A stretch of 9,135 bases of DNA, from assembly GCA_011682595.1 (NCBI GenBank), contig JAACEH010000078.1:1-9135 (forward strand), in the 5' to 3' direction. Shown piece after piece: positions 1 to 6,439 of the stretch (position 1 is its first letter; each line of letters opens with the position of its first letter). Both the position numbers and the translations under genes were made by a program. The DNA comes from Anaerolineaceae bacterium (GTDB lineage Bacteria; Planctomycetota; Phycisphaerae; FEN-1346; JAACEH01). A model generated the notes under the pieces. The model saw only the letters and a list, made by a program, of their open reading frames with translations, made no database searches and was not told the DNA's origin.

Positions 1-545
1 GGCACGCCGGCCTGCTCGAGGATGATTTCGATGTTGGTCGGGTTCAGCACCCCCTGCCCCGAACCGATGGGACTGCCCAGCGGCATCACGCTGGCCGCCC
101 CGGCCTCTTCGAGCCGCTTGGCCATCACCGGGTCGTCGCTGGTGTAGGCCAGCACGGTGAAACCTTCCTTGACCAGGACCTTCAGCGCCTCGAGCGTCTC
201 GATGGGGTCGGGCAGCAGGGTTTTCTGGTCGGCCAGCACCTCCAGCTTGACCCAGTCCAGCCCCATGGCCTCGCGGGCCAGCCGGGCGGTGCGCACCGCG
301 TCCTCGGCGCTGAAACACCCGGCCGTGTTCGGCAGCAGCGTGTACCGCTCCTGGTCGATGTAGTTGAGCAGCGACTCCTTGTTGGTGTCCAGCTCGATTC
401 GCCGCACGGCCACGGTGACCACCTCGCAGCCGGCGGCCTCCAGGGCCTCGGCCATCAGCGGAAAGGTCGCGTACTTGCCGGTGCCGACCAGGAGCCGACT
501 GGCGAACTCGTACTTGCCCAACTTGATTCTTGCGTCCCCTGCCAT
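1..545 (-). CDS. thiG: Thiazole synthase ThiG, partial (C-terminus beyond left edge)
   Basis: ThiG builds the thiazole phosphate half of thiamine from 1-deoxy-D-xylulose 5-phosphate, a glycine- or tyrosine-derived imine and sulfur carried by ThiS; it is a cytoplasmic TIM-barrel enzyme. I translated the minus strand from the ATG at 545: 181 full codons are present. The family's usual length is about 255-260 residues, so roughly the last 75 are missing because the window ends, not because the gene is broken. Visible family motifs are [10 protein letters not shown] (16-25), PNTAGC (72-77), DWVKLEV (97-103, with Lys100 as the expected Schiff-base lysine), LAYTSDDP (132-139) and [10 protein letters not shown] (154-163). 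The start is 24 bases after thiS, with an AAAGGA-like element upstream, so translation from the same mRNA as thiS is likely. No frameshift is seen. Confidence 0.95.
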   Translation of the reverse strand, partial: MAGDARIKLGKYEFASRLLVGTGKYATFPLMAEALEAAGCEVVTVAVRRIELDTNKESLLNYIDQERYTLLPNTAGCFSAEDAVRTARLAREAMGLDWVKLEVLADQKTLLPDPIETLEALKVLVKEGFTVLAYTSDDPVMAKRLEEAGAASVMPLGSPIGSGQGVLNPTNIEIILEQAGV

Positions 546-569
546 TGCCTTACTTATCCTTTCCGGAGA

Positions 570-770
570 TTATCCGCCGCCCACGAAACTGACGATCTCG
601 ACCTTGTCGCCGGCCGACAACGTGACGCTGTCGTGCTCGGCCTTGGGGACGATCTGCCGGTTCAGCTCGACCGCCACGCGGCCGACGGTGACCTCGAGTG
701 CAGCCAGCAGTTGCGACACGGTGATCCCCTCGTCAACGGTCTGCGGCTTGCCATTTACGCTGATTTCCAT
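570..770 (-). CDS. thiS: Sulfur carrier protein ThiS
   Basis: ThiS is a small ubiquitin-fold protein whose C-terminus is adenylated and converted to a thiocarboxylate, which donates sulfur to ThiG. The 66-residue product has the usual length and ends in VSFVGGG, giving the required C-terminal Gly-Gly. The N-terminus [10 protein letters not shown] and the segment [10 protein letters not shown] also match the family pattern. A strong Shine-Dalgarno sequence (GGAGAGGA) lies just upstream of the ATG at 770. It is first in a thiS-thiG unit with thiG 24 bases downstream. The adenylating enzyme ThiF and other thiamine genes are not in this window; they may lie beyond the left edge or elsewhere. The intact GG tail makes ThiS much more likely than the similar MoaD. 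Confidence 0.94.
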   Translation of the reverse strand: MEISVNGKPQTVDEGITVSQLLAALEVTVGRVAVELNRQIVPKAEHDSVTLSAGDKVEIVSFVGGG

Positions 771-805
771 TGCCTGTCCTCTCCTGCGCGGACGCCAAAA
801 GGGCC

Positions 806-834
806 ATTATAAACCCCCCGCCCCCGCAAAGCAA
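806..834 (-). promoter_or_regulatory. Predicted sigma-70-type promoter for thiS-thiG
   Basis: Read on the minus strand, TTGCTT (829-834) is followed by a 17-base spacer and a perfect TATAAT (806-811). Transcription would start near 799, about 30 bases before the thiS ATG. The -35 matches only 3 of 6 consensus bases, but the -10 is perfect. The spacer contains runs of five and six G. I see no thiamine pyrophosphate riboswitch in the short leader. This is pattern matching only. Confidence 0.55.
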
Positions 835-877
835 CTTCTACCACAAGCGAATGCTGCTTTGCCGAAAAAGCATGCAA

Positions 878-906
878 AAGGCGGGCCGATTGGGTCGACC
901 CGCCTT
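878..906 (-). terminator. Rho-independent terminator after flotillin
   Basis: On the minus strand the 29 bases fold into a 12-bp stem (outer half AAGGCGGG pairing with CCCGCCTT, one G-T wobble inside) around a five-base CCCAA loop. TTTT follows, and a second T5 run comes six bases later. It begins 29 bases after the flotillin stop codon, so it should end the nfeD-flotillin transcript and insulate thiS-thiG, which has its own promoter just downstream. Confidence 0.8.
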
Positions 907-935
907 CGGTGAGATTCCTCGATGTCCGCACCCGG

Positions 936-2429
936 TCAGTTCTTGCTTTCGCCGGCCGGCTGGTCGGGTTTGTTCTCGCCCCCGGCCTGGCCGGAGCCGA
1001 GCTTGGAAATCCGCTGCAGGGCGGCATTGATGTCCATCCCGGTCAGCGACTGGACAACCTCGGGCAACTGGGCCATGATGTTGGCCACGTCGCCGGTGAT
1101 CTTGCTGGCCCCGGCCCCGTCGCCGTCGGAATTGATGATGACGATCTTCTCGGTCTTCGAGAGCGGCTGGGCAATGGCCGCGGCCAGTTCCGGAGCGTGC
1201 TCCAGGAAGATCTGCATGATGGCCGCCTCGTTGTACCCGCGCCAGGCGGCGGCCTTTTTCTCCATGGCCTCGGCCGTCGACTCGCCCTGGGCCAGGATGA
1301 CGTCGGCTTCGGCCAGACCGCGGGCCTTGTTGGCGGACGCCTCACCTTCGCCGAGTTGTCTCTTGGCTTCGGCCTGCCCCTTGGCCTCGGTCTCCATGCG
1401 GAACCGCTCGGCGGCGGCCAGAGTTTCGATGCGGTACTTCTCGGCGTCGGCCGGCCGGTTGATGGTGGCCTCCAGTTCCTTCTCCTTGCGCAGGATTTCC
1501 TTGGCCTGCACGTCGATCAGCCGTTCTTTCTCGACGGCCAGCACGCGGACCTCCTCGGCCTTGACCAACTGCATGGTCTTGTTCTGCTGCAGATCGTAGG
1601 CCAGGTCGCTCTCGGCCTTCTTCAGGTTGACCGAGGCCTGGTACTCGGCCCGTTTCATCTCGTAGTCGCGCTGCGAGAAGGCGATTTCCGTGTCGGCCCC
1701 GAACTTGGCCTGCTGGCCGTCGCGGTTGGCCTCGGCGCTCTTGATGACCGAGTCGCGGTCGGCCTCGGCCTGGGCGATGATGGCGTCGCGCTTGACCTGG
1801 GCGGTCCGCGGCTTGCCCAAGGCGTCCAGGTAGCCCTGGTTGTCGCGGATGTCGCGGAGCGTGAAGCTGACGATGGTCAGGCCCATGTTGGCCATATCCG
1901 AGGTGGCCACTTCCTGCACCCGCTGGGCGAAAGCGTCGCGGTTCTTGTAGATCTCCTCGACGGTCATCATGCCCAGAATGGCCCGCAAGTGACCTTCCAG
2001 GGTCTGGTGAGCGACCTCGGCGATGCGGACCCGCTCCATCGACAGGAACTGCTCGGAGGCCGTAGAGATTGAGACGTCGTCGCCTTTGACCTTGATCTGG
2101 GCCACGCCGTCAACGATGATCGGTACGCCGGTCACGGTGTAGACCTCCGGCGTTTTGACGTCGATGGTCATCAGTTCCAGGCTCAGCAGATCGTACTTCT
2201 CGATGATAGGCAAAACGAAGGCCCCGCCGCCCTTGACGATTCGGAAACCAACGGGGCCAAGCCCCTTCCTGCTCCTTCTGCGGCCGGAGATGATGAGCAC
2301 CTGGTTGGGGCCGACCTTGATCCACCGCTTGGCAACCATGATGACCATCATGAAGGCCACAAACAGAATGCCGGGAATGACAATGGCCACCACGGCCTCT
2401 TTCGATATTGCCAGAAGAACAGAGTTCAT
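936..2429 (-). CDS. floT: Flotillin-family SPFH membrane scaffold protein
   Basis: Flotillins are membrane-anchored scaffold proteins that oligomerise and organise lipid microdomains on the inner face of the membrane. The 497-residue product has a hydrophobic anchor at about 12-33, followed by a basic segment and KVGPNQVLIISG (38-49). An SPFH/band-7 domain runs to about 210 (VDGVAQIKV, then GLTIVSFTLRDI). A long Ala/Glu/Lys/Arg-rich coiled-coil stretch covers about 210-400, with the EA-type repeats typical of flotillins. The C-terminus is hydrophilic. Length is close to Bacillus YuaG/FloT (about 509). The start is fixed by an AGGAG seven bases upstream. It follows an NfeD-like gene on the same strand, the classic NfeD-flotillin pairing, and ends at an intrinsic terminator. 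E. coli YqiK is a similar relative, so the symbol is by family only. Its physiological role here cannot be read from sequence. Confidence 0.93.
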   Translation of the reverse strand: MNSVLLAISKEAVVAIVIPGILFVAFMMVIMVAKRWIKVGPNQVLIISGRRRSRKGLGPVGFRIVKGGGAFVLPIIEKYDLLSLELMTIDVKTPEVYTVTGVPIIVDGVAQIKVKGDDVSISTASEQFLSMERVRIAEVAHQTLEGHLRAILGMMTVEEIYKNRDAFAQRVQEVATSDMANMGLTIVSFTLRDIRDNQGYLDALGKPRTAQVKRDAIIAQAEADRDSVIKSAEANRDGQQAKFGADTEIAFSQRDYEMKRAEYQASVNLKKAESDLAYDLQQNKTMQLVKAEEVRVLAVEKERLIDVQAKEILRKEKELEATINRPADAEKYRIETLAAAERFRMETEAKGQAEAKRQLGEGEASANKARGLAEADVILAQGESTAEAMEKKAAAWRGYNEAAIMQIFLEHAPELAAAIAQPLSKTEKIVIINSDGDGAGASKITGDVANIMAQLPEVVQSLTGMDINAALQRISKLGSGQAGGENKPDQPAGESKN

Positions 2430-2436
2430 CGAGAGT

Positions 2437-2441
2437 CTCCT
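2437..2441 (-). promoter_or_regulatory. Ribosome binding site of flotillin gene
   Basis: AGGAG on the minus strand lies seven bases before the ATG at 2429 and fixes the flotillin start. It sits only about 16 bases downstream of a set of palindromic repeats in the same mRNA, so structure in those repeats could affect ribosome access. Confidence 0.8.
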
Positions 2442-2450
2442 CTTATTGCT

Positions 2451-2526
2451 ATACTCCGCGAAATAGTGCTTCGCTTGCTACTCTGCGAAGTAGCACTTCG
2501 CTACGAAGCACGAGACAAAGCACGAG
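2451..2526. repeat. Tandem palindromic repeat cluster between nfeD and flotillin
   Basis: Two copies of a 27-base unit lie side by side, each starting TACTC. The first carries GCGAA...TTCGC (2458-2474) and the second GCGAAGTAGCACTTCGC (2485-2501, a 6-bp stem with a 5-base loop). An overlapping alternative stem, CTTCG-CTA-CGAAG, lies at 2496-2508. A 9-base direct repeat, AAGCACGAG, then follows at 2506-2514 and 2518-2526 with a period of 12. The cluster fills most of the 103-base gap between two genes that are probably co-transcribed. It has no T-run and so is not a terminator. It looks like a REP-like intergenic element or an mRNA-processing or attenuation site; its genome-wide copy number is unknown. 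Confidence 0.7.
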
Positions 2527-2532
2527 CCGAAA

Positions 2533-3186
2533 TCACTCGGAAAGCTCCACCTGGGCCGTGTGGCCGACCCACTTGGTAATCTTGACCGCCGAGTGGCTGG
2601 GAAGAGTCCGGCCATTGATGCTTCGCGCCCTGGCCGTGAACCTCGAACCTCGAGCCACGTAGGCGATTTCTCCGACGCCGTCGGGGGGGATGGGCGTCGT
2701 GGCCTCGGCCTCCAGGCCAACCGTCTCGGCAAGCGAGGGGCTGCTGGAGCCCTGAATCTTGCGGACCAGCGTATAGAAAAACATGAAGGTGATCAGCCCC
2801 ATGCTGATGCCGGAAACGCTGGCCGGCAGAAGGCTCAGGGCCTGCCAACCCACGAGCTTGGTGAAAATGATGCCCGTGCCGCCAAAGGTCACCAGCGTCA
2901 TGGCCACAATCGGCGGGCTCAACGGGCTGATGCCCGGCTCGTGTACGGCCGCCCCGGGCACGTGGCCAACGTCGCCGGCATCCACGTCGATTCCCGAAAC
3001 GATGTCGTGGCCGCCGCCCAGGTCTATTTCGCCGCCGCCGTCGATGTCCGCCCCGATGTCTGCTCCGCTGTCGACATCGCCGCCGCCGATGCCGCTGAAA
3101 AGCGCCGCGATGACGGCGTAGCTGAGGCCGAGGACGAAACAGACCAGGTAGGCCATGTTCAACCAGAAGGCCGCAAGCATGAGCAT
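2533..3186 (-). CDS. NfeD-like membrane protein (YuaF type), partner of flotillin
   Basis: NfeD-family proteins pair with flotillin/stomatin (SPFH) proteins and carry a C-terminal OB-fold. The chosen start gives 217 residues. One hydrophobic segment lies at about 8-30. A Gly/Asp-rich linker follows at about 31-90, with repeated D-I-D/G-A-D-I type motifs. Two more membrane segments lie at about 92-113 and 114-141. A soluble C-terminal domain (about 152-217) includes VGLEAEATT and GVGEIAYVARG, as in NfeD OB-folds. I chose the ATG at 3186 because GGGAG sits seven bases upstream and the protein then begins at its first membrane helix; a second ATG two codons later is possible. The frame stays open to 3480 but would run into cobO. 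Its own promoter lies at 3247-3275, and flotillin follows 103 bases downstream. The exact subfamily is uncertain. Confidence 0.85.
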   Translation of the reverse strand: MLMLAAFWLNMAYLVCFVLGLSYAVIAALFSGIGGGDVDSGADIGADIDGGGEIDLGGGHDIVSGIDVDAGDVGHVPGAAVHEPGISPLSPPIVAMTLVTFGGTGIIFTKLVGWQALSLLPASVSGISMGLITFMFFYTLVRKIQGSSSPSLAETVGLEAEATTPIPPDGVGEIAYVARGSRFTARARSINGRTLPSHSAVKITKWVGHTAQVELSE

Positions 3187-3193
3187 GACATTA

Positions 3194-3198
3194 CTCCC
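3194..3198 (-). promoter_or_regulatory. Ribosome binding site deciding the nfeD start
   Basis: GGGAG on the minus strand, seven bases before the ATG at 3186, supports this start over the longer open frame reaching 3480. Confidence 0.75.
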
Positions 3199-3246
3199 GC
3201 AGAGTCTTGCCGAAATGGGCCAAACCGAATGCCAAATGCTGGCTAG

Positions 3247-3275
3247 ACTGTAAGATGCCGCAACGGCGTGGTCAA
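3247..3275 (-). promoter_or_regulatory. Predicted sigma-70-type promoter for nfeD-flotillin
   Basis: On the minus strand TTGACC (3270-3275, 5 of 6 consensus) is separated by exactly 17 bases from TACAGT (3247-3252, 4 of 6). Transcription would start near 3240, leaving a leader of about 54 bases before the nfeD ATG. The site lies between cobO and nfeD and argues that nfeD-flotillin is a unit separate from cobO. Confidence 0.6.
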
Positions 3276-3410
3276 CCCATTTTTTCCCGGCACATATTAC
3301 CCCCACGGCAACCACACCGGAAAGGTGCGGTCCCGGCAGAGCATTGGGGTTTCGCAAAGTTAACGACTGGGCAGGCCGTTTGCTTGCACTTTGTTGCCGG
3401 ATTTTTTCGC

Positions 3411-3424
3411 GGCCCTCCAGGGCC
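3411..3424 (-). terminator. Possible weak terminator hairpin after cobO
   Basis: A GGCCC-TGGA-GGGCC hairpin begins 16 bases after the cobO stop codon. No T-run follows it (GCGAAAAAATCC comes next on the minus strand), so it is not a standard intrinsic terminator. It could stabilise the 3' end or pause polymerase. The rest of the 3187-3439 gap holds the nfeD promoter and an 8-bp stem at 3311-3331 of no clear role. Confidence 0.3.
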
Positions 3425-3439
3425 CGGCCCGGACGCGAC

Positions 3440-3988
3440 TTACAGGTCGATGCCCGGCAGGGCCTCGAGGCCCTGCTCACAGGGGTGTTTGAGGCAGCGC
3501 ATTTCGGTGGCCAGATCGGCCCGCTCGATAACCGATTGCGGCGCGTCGCGGCCGGTCAGCACCAGGTGAACCCCCTCGGGCCGCAGGTCGAGCAGTTCGT
3601 GGATCTCTTTCTCCCCGAGCAGTCGGGCCTTCATGGCCGGGAAAATCTCGTCGAGGACGACCATCTCCGTCCGGCCGCCGGTCAGCCGGTCGCGAGCCAG
3701 TTCCAGCCCGCTGCGGGCGGCCTCCACGGCTTGCCGAGGCGGCGGTGAATCGACGACAAACCCCGTGCCCAGGCGCAGGATCTCAATCCCGGCGCCCACC
3801 CCAGCGCCCACCCCATCACCCATCCGGGCAATGGCCCGGTGTTCGCCGGTTTCCCGTTGCTTGACAAACTGGATGATCGACACGCGCATGTCCGACCCGG
3901 CGGCCCGCAGGGCCAGACCGAGGGCCGCGGTGGTCTTGCCCTTGCCGTCTCCGGTGTAAACTACAACCAGTCCTTTTCGTTGCTTCAT
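3440..3988 (-). CDS. cobO: Cob(I)yrinic acid a,c-diamide adenosyltransferase (CobO/BtuR family)
   Basis: This cytoplasmic enzyme transfers the 5'-deoxyadenosyl group of ATP to cob(I)alamin or its precursor, giving the adenosyl form of vitamin B12. The 182-residue product, close to the family's usual 180-200, shows the P-loop TGDGKGKTTAALG (12-24), IIQFVKQ (38-44), GTGF (74-77), the Walker-B-like VLDEI (111-115), TGRDAP (145-150), ADLATEM (157-163) and a KHP...GLEALPGIDL tail. The ATG at 3988 is chosen because the conserved part begins at once (MKQRKGLVVVYTGDGKGK); the frame is open to 4240 but that stretch overlaps tex. GGGA motifs lie upstream but spacing is only fair. An in-frame 12-bp duplication gives a Gly-rich loop at 57-67. 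No other cobalamin gene is in the window, so a salvage role is as likely as de novo synthesis. Confidence 0.93.
   Translation of the reverse strand: MKQRKGLVVVYTGDGKGKTTAALGLALRAAGSDMRVSIIQFVKQRETGEHRAIARMGDGVGAGVGAGIEILRLGTGFVVDSPPPRQAVEAARSGLELARDRLTGGRTEMVVLDEIFPAMKARLLGEKEIHELLDLRPEGVHLVLTGRDAPQSVIERADLATEMRCLKHPCEQGLEALPGIDL
3792..3815. repeat. Perfect 12-bp tandem duplication inside cobO
   Basis: GCGCCCACCCCA occurs twice in a row (3792-3803 and 3804-3815), followed by a degenerate third copy. It stays in frame and encodes Gly-Val-Gly-Ala repeated in the loop before GIEILRLGTGF, at a place where relatives have a short variable loop. Confidence 0.85.
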
Positions 3989-4057
3989 GTCGTCCCGGGC
4001 TCCCGAAAAACTGTCTTCCGCGCGGCATCGGCGCTGGTACACTGTTGATGGCGGATC

Positions 4058-4087
4058 ATTATAGATCGAAAATATACCGGCCGTCAA
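4058..4087 (-). promoter_or_regulatory. Predicted strong sigma-70-type promoter for cobO
   Basis: On the minus strand TTGACG (4082-4087) and a perfect TATAAT (4058-4063) are 18 bases apart, with an AT-rich stretch in the spacer. Transcription would start near 4051, about 62 bases before the cobO ATG. I see no B12-box or cobalamin riboswitch in this short leader. Confidence 0.7.
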
Positions 4088-4099
4088 CGATTTGAGGGC

Positions 4100-4129
4100 T
4101 TGACGCGGCCGCTTTGTCACGTGTAGTGT
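4100..4129 (+). promoter_or_regulatory. Possible promoter for tex, divergent from the cobO promoter
   Basis: TTGACG (4100-4105), an 18-base spacer and TAGTGT (4124-4129, 3 of 6) make a fair sigma-70-like site. Transcription would start near 4136, giving a leader of about 69 bases before the preferred tex ATG. The -35 hexamer is the exact inverse of the cobO -35, 12 bases away. Confidence 0.4.
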
Positions 4130-4204
4130 ATAGGCGTGGGCTGTACTCAGGCGACTGATTTGTCCGCCGCCGGCAACTGGCACGTTGATTTGCAGCGAAC
4201 GCCT

Positions 4205-6439
4205 ATGGGGCCGAACGTCACTTCTGAAACTGCCTCGCAACTACGACTCCGGGAGGCACAGGTCCAAGGTACTTTGTATCTGCTGCGCCAAGGCAACACC
4301 GTACCCTACCTGGCCCGTTACTGCAAAGAGACAACCGGCGGACTGAATCGCAAGACCATCACGGCGATCGTCGAACGGTGCAACCGCCTGAGTGCCCTTC
4401 AGGCCCGCAAGAAAGCCATCCTGCAGTCCCTCGGCGAACAGGGCAAACTGACCGACGAACTCCGCAAAGCCATTTCCCTGGCCGGACAGCCGTGGCTGGT
4501 TGAGGACCTTTACCTGCCCTTCCGCCCGCAACACCACACCGCAGCCGTGCTGGCCCGCGACCGGGGGCTCGAACCGCTGGCCGAACTGATCCTCTCGGGC
4601 CAGGGCGAAACGCAGATTGAAGACATGGCCGCCAACTTTATCCGCCACGACCGCGAGGTTCACACCACCGACGATGCCCTGGCCGGCGCGTCGCACATCA
4701 TCGCCGAAGTCTACAGCACCAAGGCCCGCCTGCGGCAGAAGGTTCGCGACACGGTCTGGGCCCAGGGCGTGCTGCGCTCGTCCAAGGGCCCCAATGCCGA
4801 CGAACAATTCAAGGAATTCCGCGACTACTTCAATTTCTCGGAACTGGTCAAGAACCTGCCGCCACACCGCGTGCTGGCCGTCAATCGCGGCCAGCGCAAG
4901 AAGGCCCTGAAGATCGCCGTCGAAGTGCCGATGGACGAACTGCTCGGGCAGTGCCGCCGCATGATCATCCCCGAAAATCACCCCTTCGCCGATTTTCTGC
5001 AACGGTGCCTGACCGACTCGCTGACGCGGCTGGTCATTGCGAACATCAGCCGCGAAGTGCGCCACGAATTGGCCGAGCGGGCCGAACTGCACGCCGTCGA
5101 CGTCTTCGCCAGCAACCTGCAGGGCATCCTGATGACCCCTCCCGTGCCGGGCCTTCGCGTCCTGGCCGTCGACCCGGGTTTCCGCACCGGATGCAAGGTG
5201 GCCGCCCTGGACGGCGACGGCCGGTTGCTGGGCGAAACGATCGTCTATCCGCACGAACCTCAGAAACGATGGGACGAGGCCAAGACCGCCCTGGCCGAAG
5301 TCCTCCGCAAACACCGAATCGACGTCGTGGCCATCGGCAACGGCACGGGGTGCCATGAAACCGAGAAGCTGATAACCGAGGTCATCGCCGAGAACAATCT
5401 CGAAATCAAGTATTCGCTGGTCTCCGAAGCGGGGGCCAGCGCCTATGCCGCCGGGGAACTGGCCAAGGAGGAGTTCCCGAACCTCGACGCCGCCCTGCGC
5501 GGAACCGTGTCGATCGGCCGCCGCCTGCAGAACCCCATCTCCGAGTTCGTCAAGGTCGATCCCCGCTGCATCGGCGTCGGTTTGTACCAGCACGACGTCG
5601 ATCAGGACCTGCTGAAGGAGCATCTCGACCAGGTCGTCTACGATTGCGTCAACGAAGTCGGGGCCGATCTGAACCGGGCCAACCTGGCCTTGCTGTCACG
5701 AATCTCCGGATTGAACGAATCCCTGGCCCGCAGCATCGTGGCCCGCCGTGACAAGTCGGGACCCTTCACCTCGCGCGAGCAACTCAAAAGTATCGACGGC
5801 ATCGACCAGAACGTGTTCCGGCAGTCGGCCGGCTTCCTGAGGATCTTCGGCGGCGACAATCCGCTCGATCGGACTTACATCCACCCCGAGGACTACCCGA
5901 TCGCCCACCGGATATTGCAGCGCTTCGGTTACAGCGAGGCCGACCTGGCCCGGCCTGGCGGCCTGCCCGGGCTGAGGGAAAAGCTCCAGGGCCTTTCACT
6001 GGAGAAACTGTCGGCGGAACTGGAGGTCGGCATCCCGACCCTGTCCGACCTCCTCTACTGCCTGGAGTTCCCCGAACACGATCCGCGAGACGATCATCCA
6101 CCGCCGATTTTCAAGACCGAGATGATGCGACTGGAGGACCTCAAGCCGGGCATGTGGCTCAAGGGGACCATCCGCAACGTGGTCGACTTCGGGGCCTTCG
6201 TCGACATCGGCGTCCGCGAAGACGGACTGGTGCACGTCAGCCAGTTCTCCAGCCGCTACATCAAGAACCCCGTCGACTTCGTTCACGTCGGCCAGACGGT
6301 CGACGTGCGAATCATGTCGATCGACCGCGACCGCCAGAGGATCGCCCTGTCGATGATCCACGACCACCAGAGACCCGCGCCCCCACGCTCCGCCACGGCG
6401 CCCCCCCCATCCCAGCCGCCATCCCAGACCGGGGCCTGA
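4205..6439 (+). CDS. tex: Tex-family RNA-binding transcription accessory protein
   Basis: Tex proteins bind nucleic acid and associate with the transcription machinery in the cytoplasm. With the ATG at 4205 the product has 744 residues, near the usual 720-790. The N-terminal helical region contains GNTVPYLARYCKETTGGL (30-47). A YqgF/RNase-H-like fold starts at LAVDPGFRTG (320-329) and continues through IGNGTGCHETE (377-387) and SEAGASAYAAGELAKEEFP (407-425). VSIGRRLQNP and IGVGLYQHDV (456-465) are next, then helix-hairpin-helix motifs at about 490-560. The S1 domain spans about 645-718 (GTIRNVVDFGAFVDIGVRE). A short Pro/Ser/Ala-rich tail ends the protein. The frame stays open to a GTG at 4136, but family similarity begins near residue 10 of the shorter form. 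No clear Shine-Dalgarno precedes either start. It appears to be a single-gene unit, divergent from cobO. Confidence 0.95.
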   Translation: MGPNVTSETASQLRLREAQVQGTLYLLRQGNTVPYLARYCKETTGGLNRKTITAIVERCNRLSALQARKKAILQSLGEQGKLTDELRKAISLAGQPWLVEDLYLPFRPQHHTAAVLARDRGLEPLAELILSGQGETQIEDMAANFIRHDREVHTTDDALAGASHIIAEVYSTKARLRQKVRDTVWAQGVLRSSKGPNADEQFKEFRDYFNFSELVKNLPPHRVLAVNRGQRKKALKIAVEVPMDELLGQCRRMIIPENHPFADFLQRCLTDSLTRLVIANISREVRHELAERAELHAVDVFASNLQGILMTPPVPGLRVLAVDPGFRTGCKVAALDGDGRLLGETIVYPHEPQKRWDEAKTALAEVLRKHRIDVVAIGNGTGCHETEKLITEVIAENNLEIKYSLVSEAGASAYAAGELAKEEFPNLDAALRGTVSIGRRLQNPISEFVKVDPRCIGVGLYQHDVDQDLLKEHLDQVVYDCVNEVGADLNRANLALLSRISGLNESLARSIVARRDKSGPFTSREQLKSIDGIDQNVFRQSAGFLRIFGGDNPLDRTYIHPEDYPIAHRILQRFGYSEADLARPGGLPGLREKLQGLSLEKLSAELEVGIPTLSDLLYCLEFPEHDPRDDHPPPIFKTEMMRLEDLKPGMWLKGTIRNVVDFGAFVDIGVREDGLVHVSQFSSRYIKNPVDFVHVGQTVDVRIMSIDRDRQRIALSMIHDHQRPAPPRSATAPPPSQPPSQTGA

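Noticed and set aside
771..805. Thiamine pyrophosphate riboswitch ahead of thiS
   Set aside because: The predicted leader is about 30 bases and lacks the conserved TPP-box segments.
909..2072. 387-codon open frame on the plus strand opposite flotillin
   Set aside because: Leu/Gly-rich antisense shadow of the coiled-coil region of flotillin, with no recognisable domain.
2451..2526. CRISPR-like array
   Set aside because: The repeat units are adjacent with no unique spacers, there are only two of each, and no cas gene is present.
3187..3480. N-terminal extension of the NfeD-like protein to 3480
   Set aside because: The extension would overlap cobO, has no hydrophobic or domain pattern and would read through the predicted promoter. 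The ATG at 3186 has a well-spaced GGGAG.
3989..4057. Cobalamin riboswitch ahead of cobO
   Set aside because: The leader is about 60 bases, too short for a cobalamin riboswitch, and no B12-box-like sequence is seen.
3989..4240. N-terminal extension of CobO to 4240
   Set aside because: It would cross the predicted cobO promoter and overlap the start of tex. The conserved CobO N-terminus begins right at the ATG at 3988.
4241..5623. 460-codon open frame on the minus strand opposite tex
   Set aside because: Shadow of the tex reading frame; no motif and an atypical composition, while the plus strand shows conserved Tex motifs throughout.
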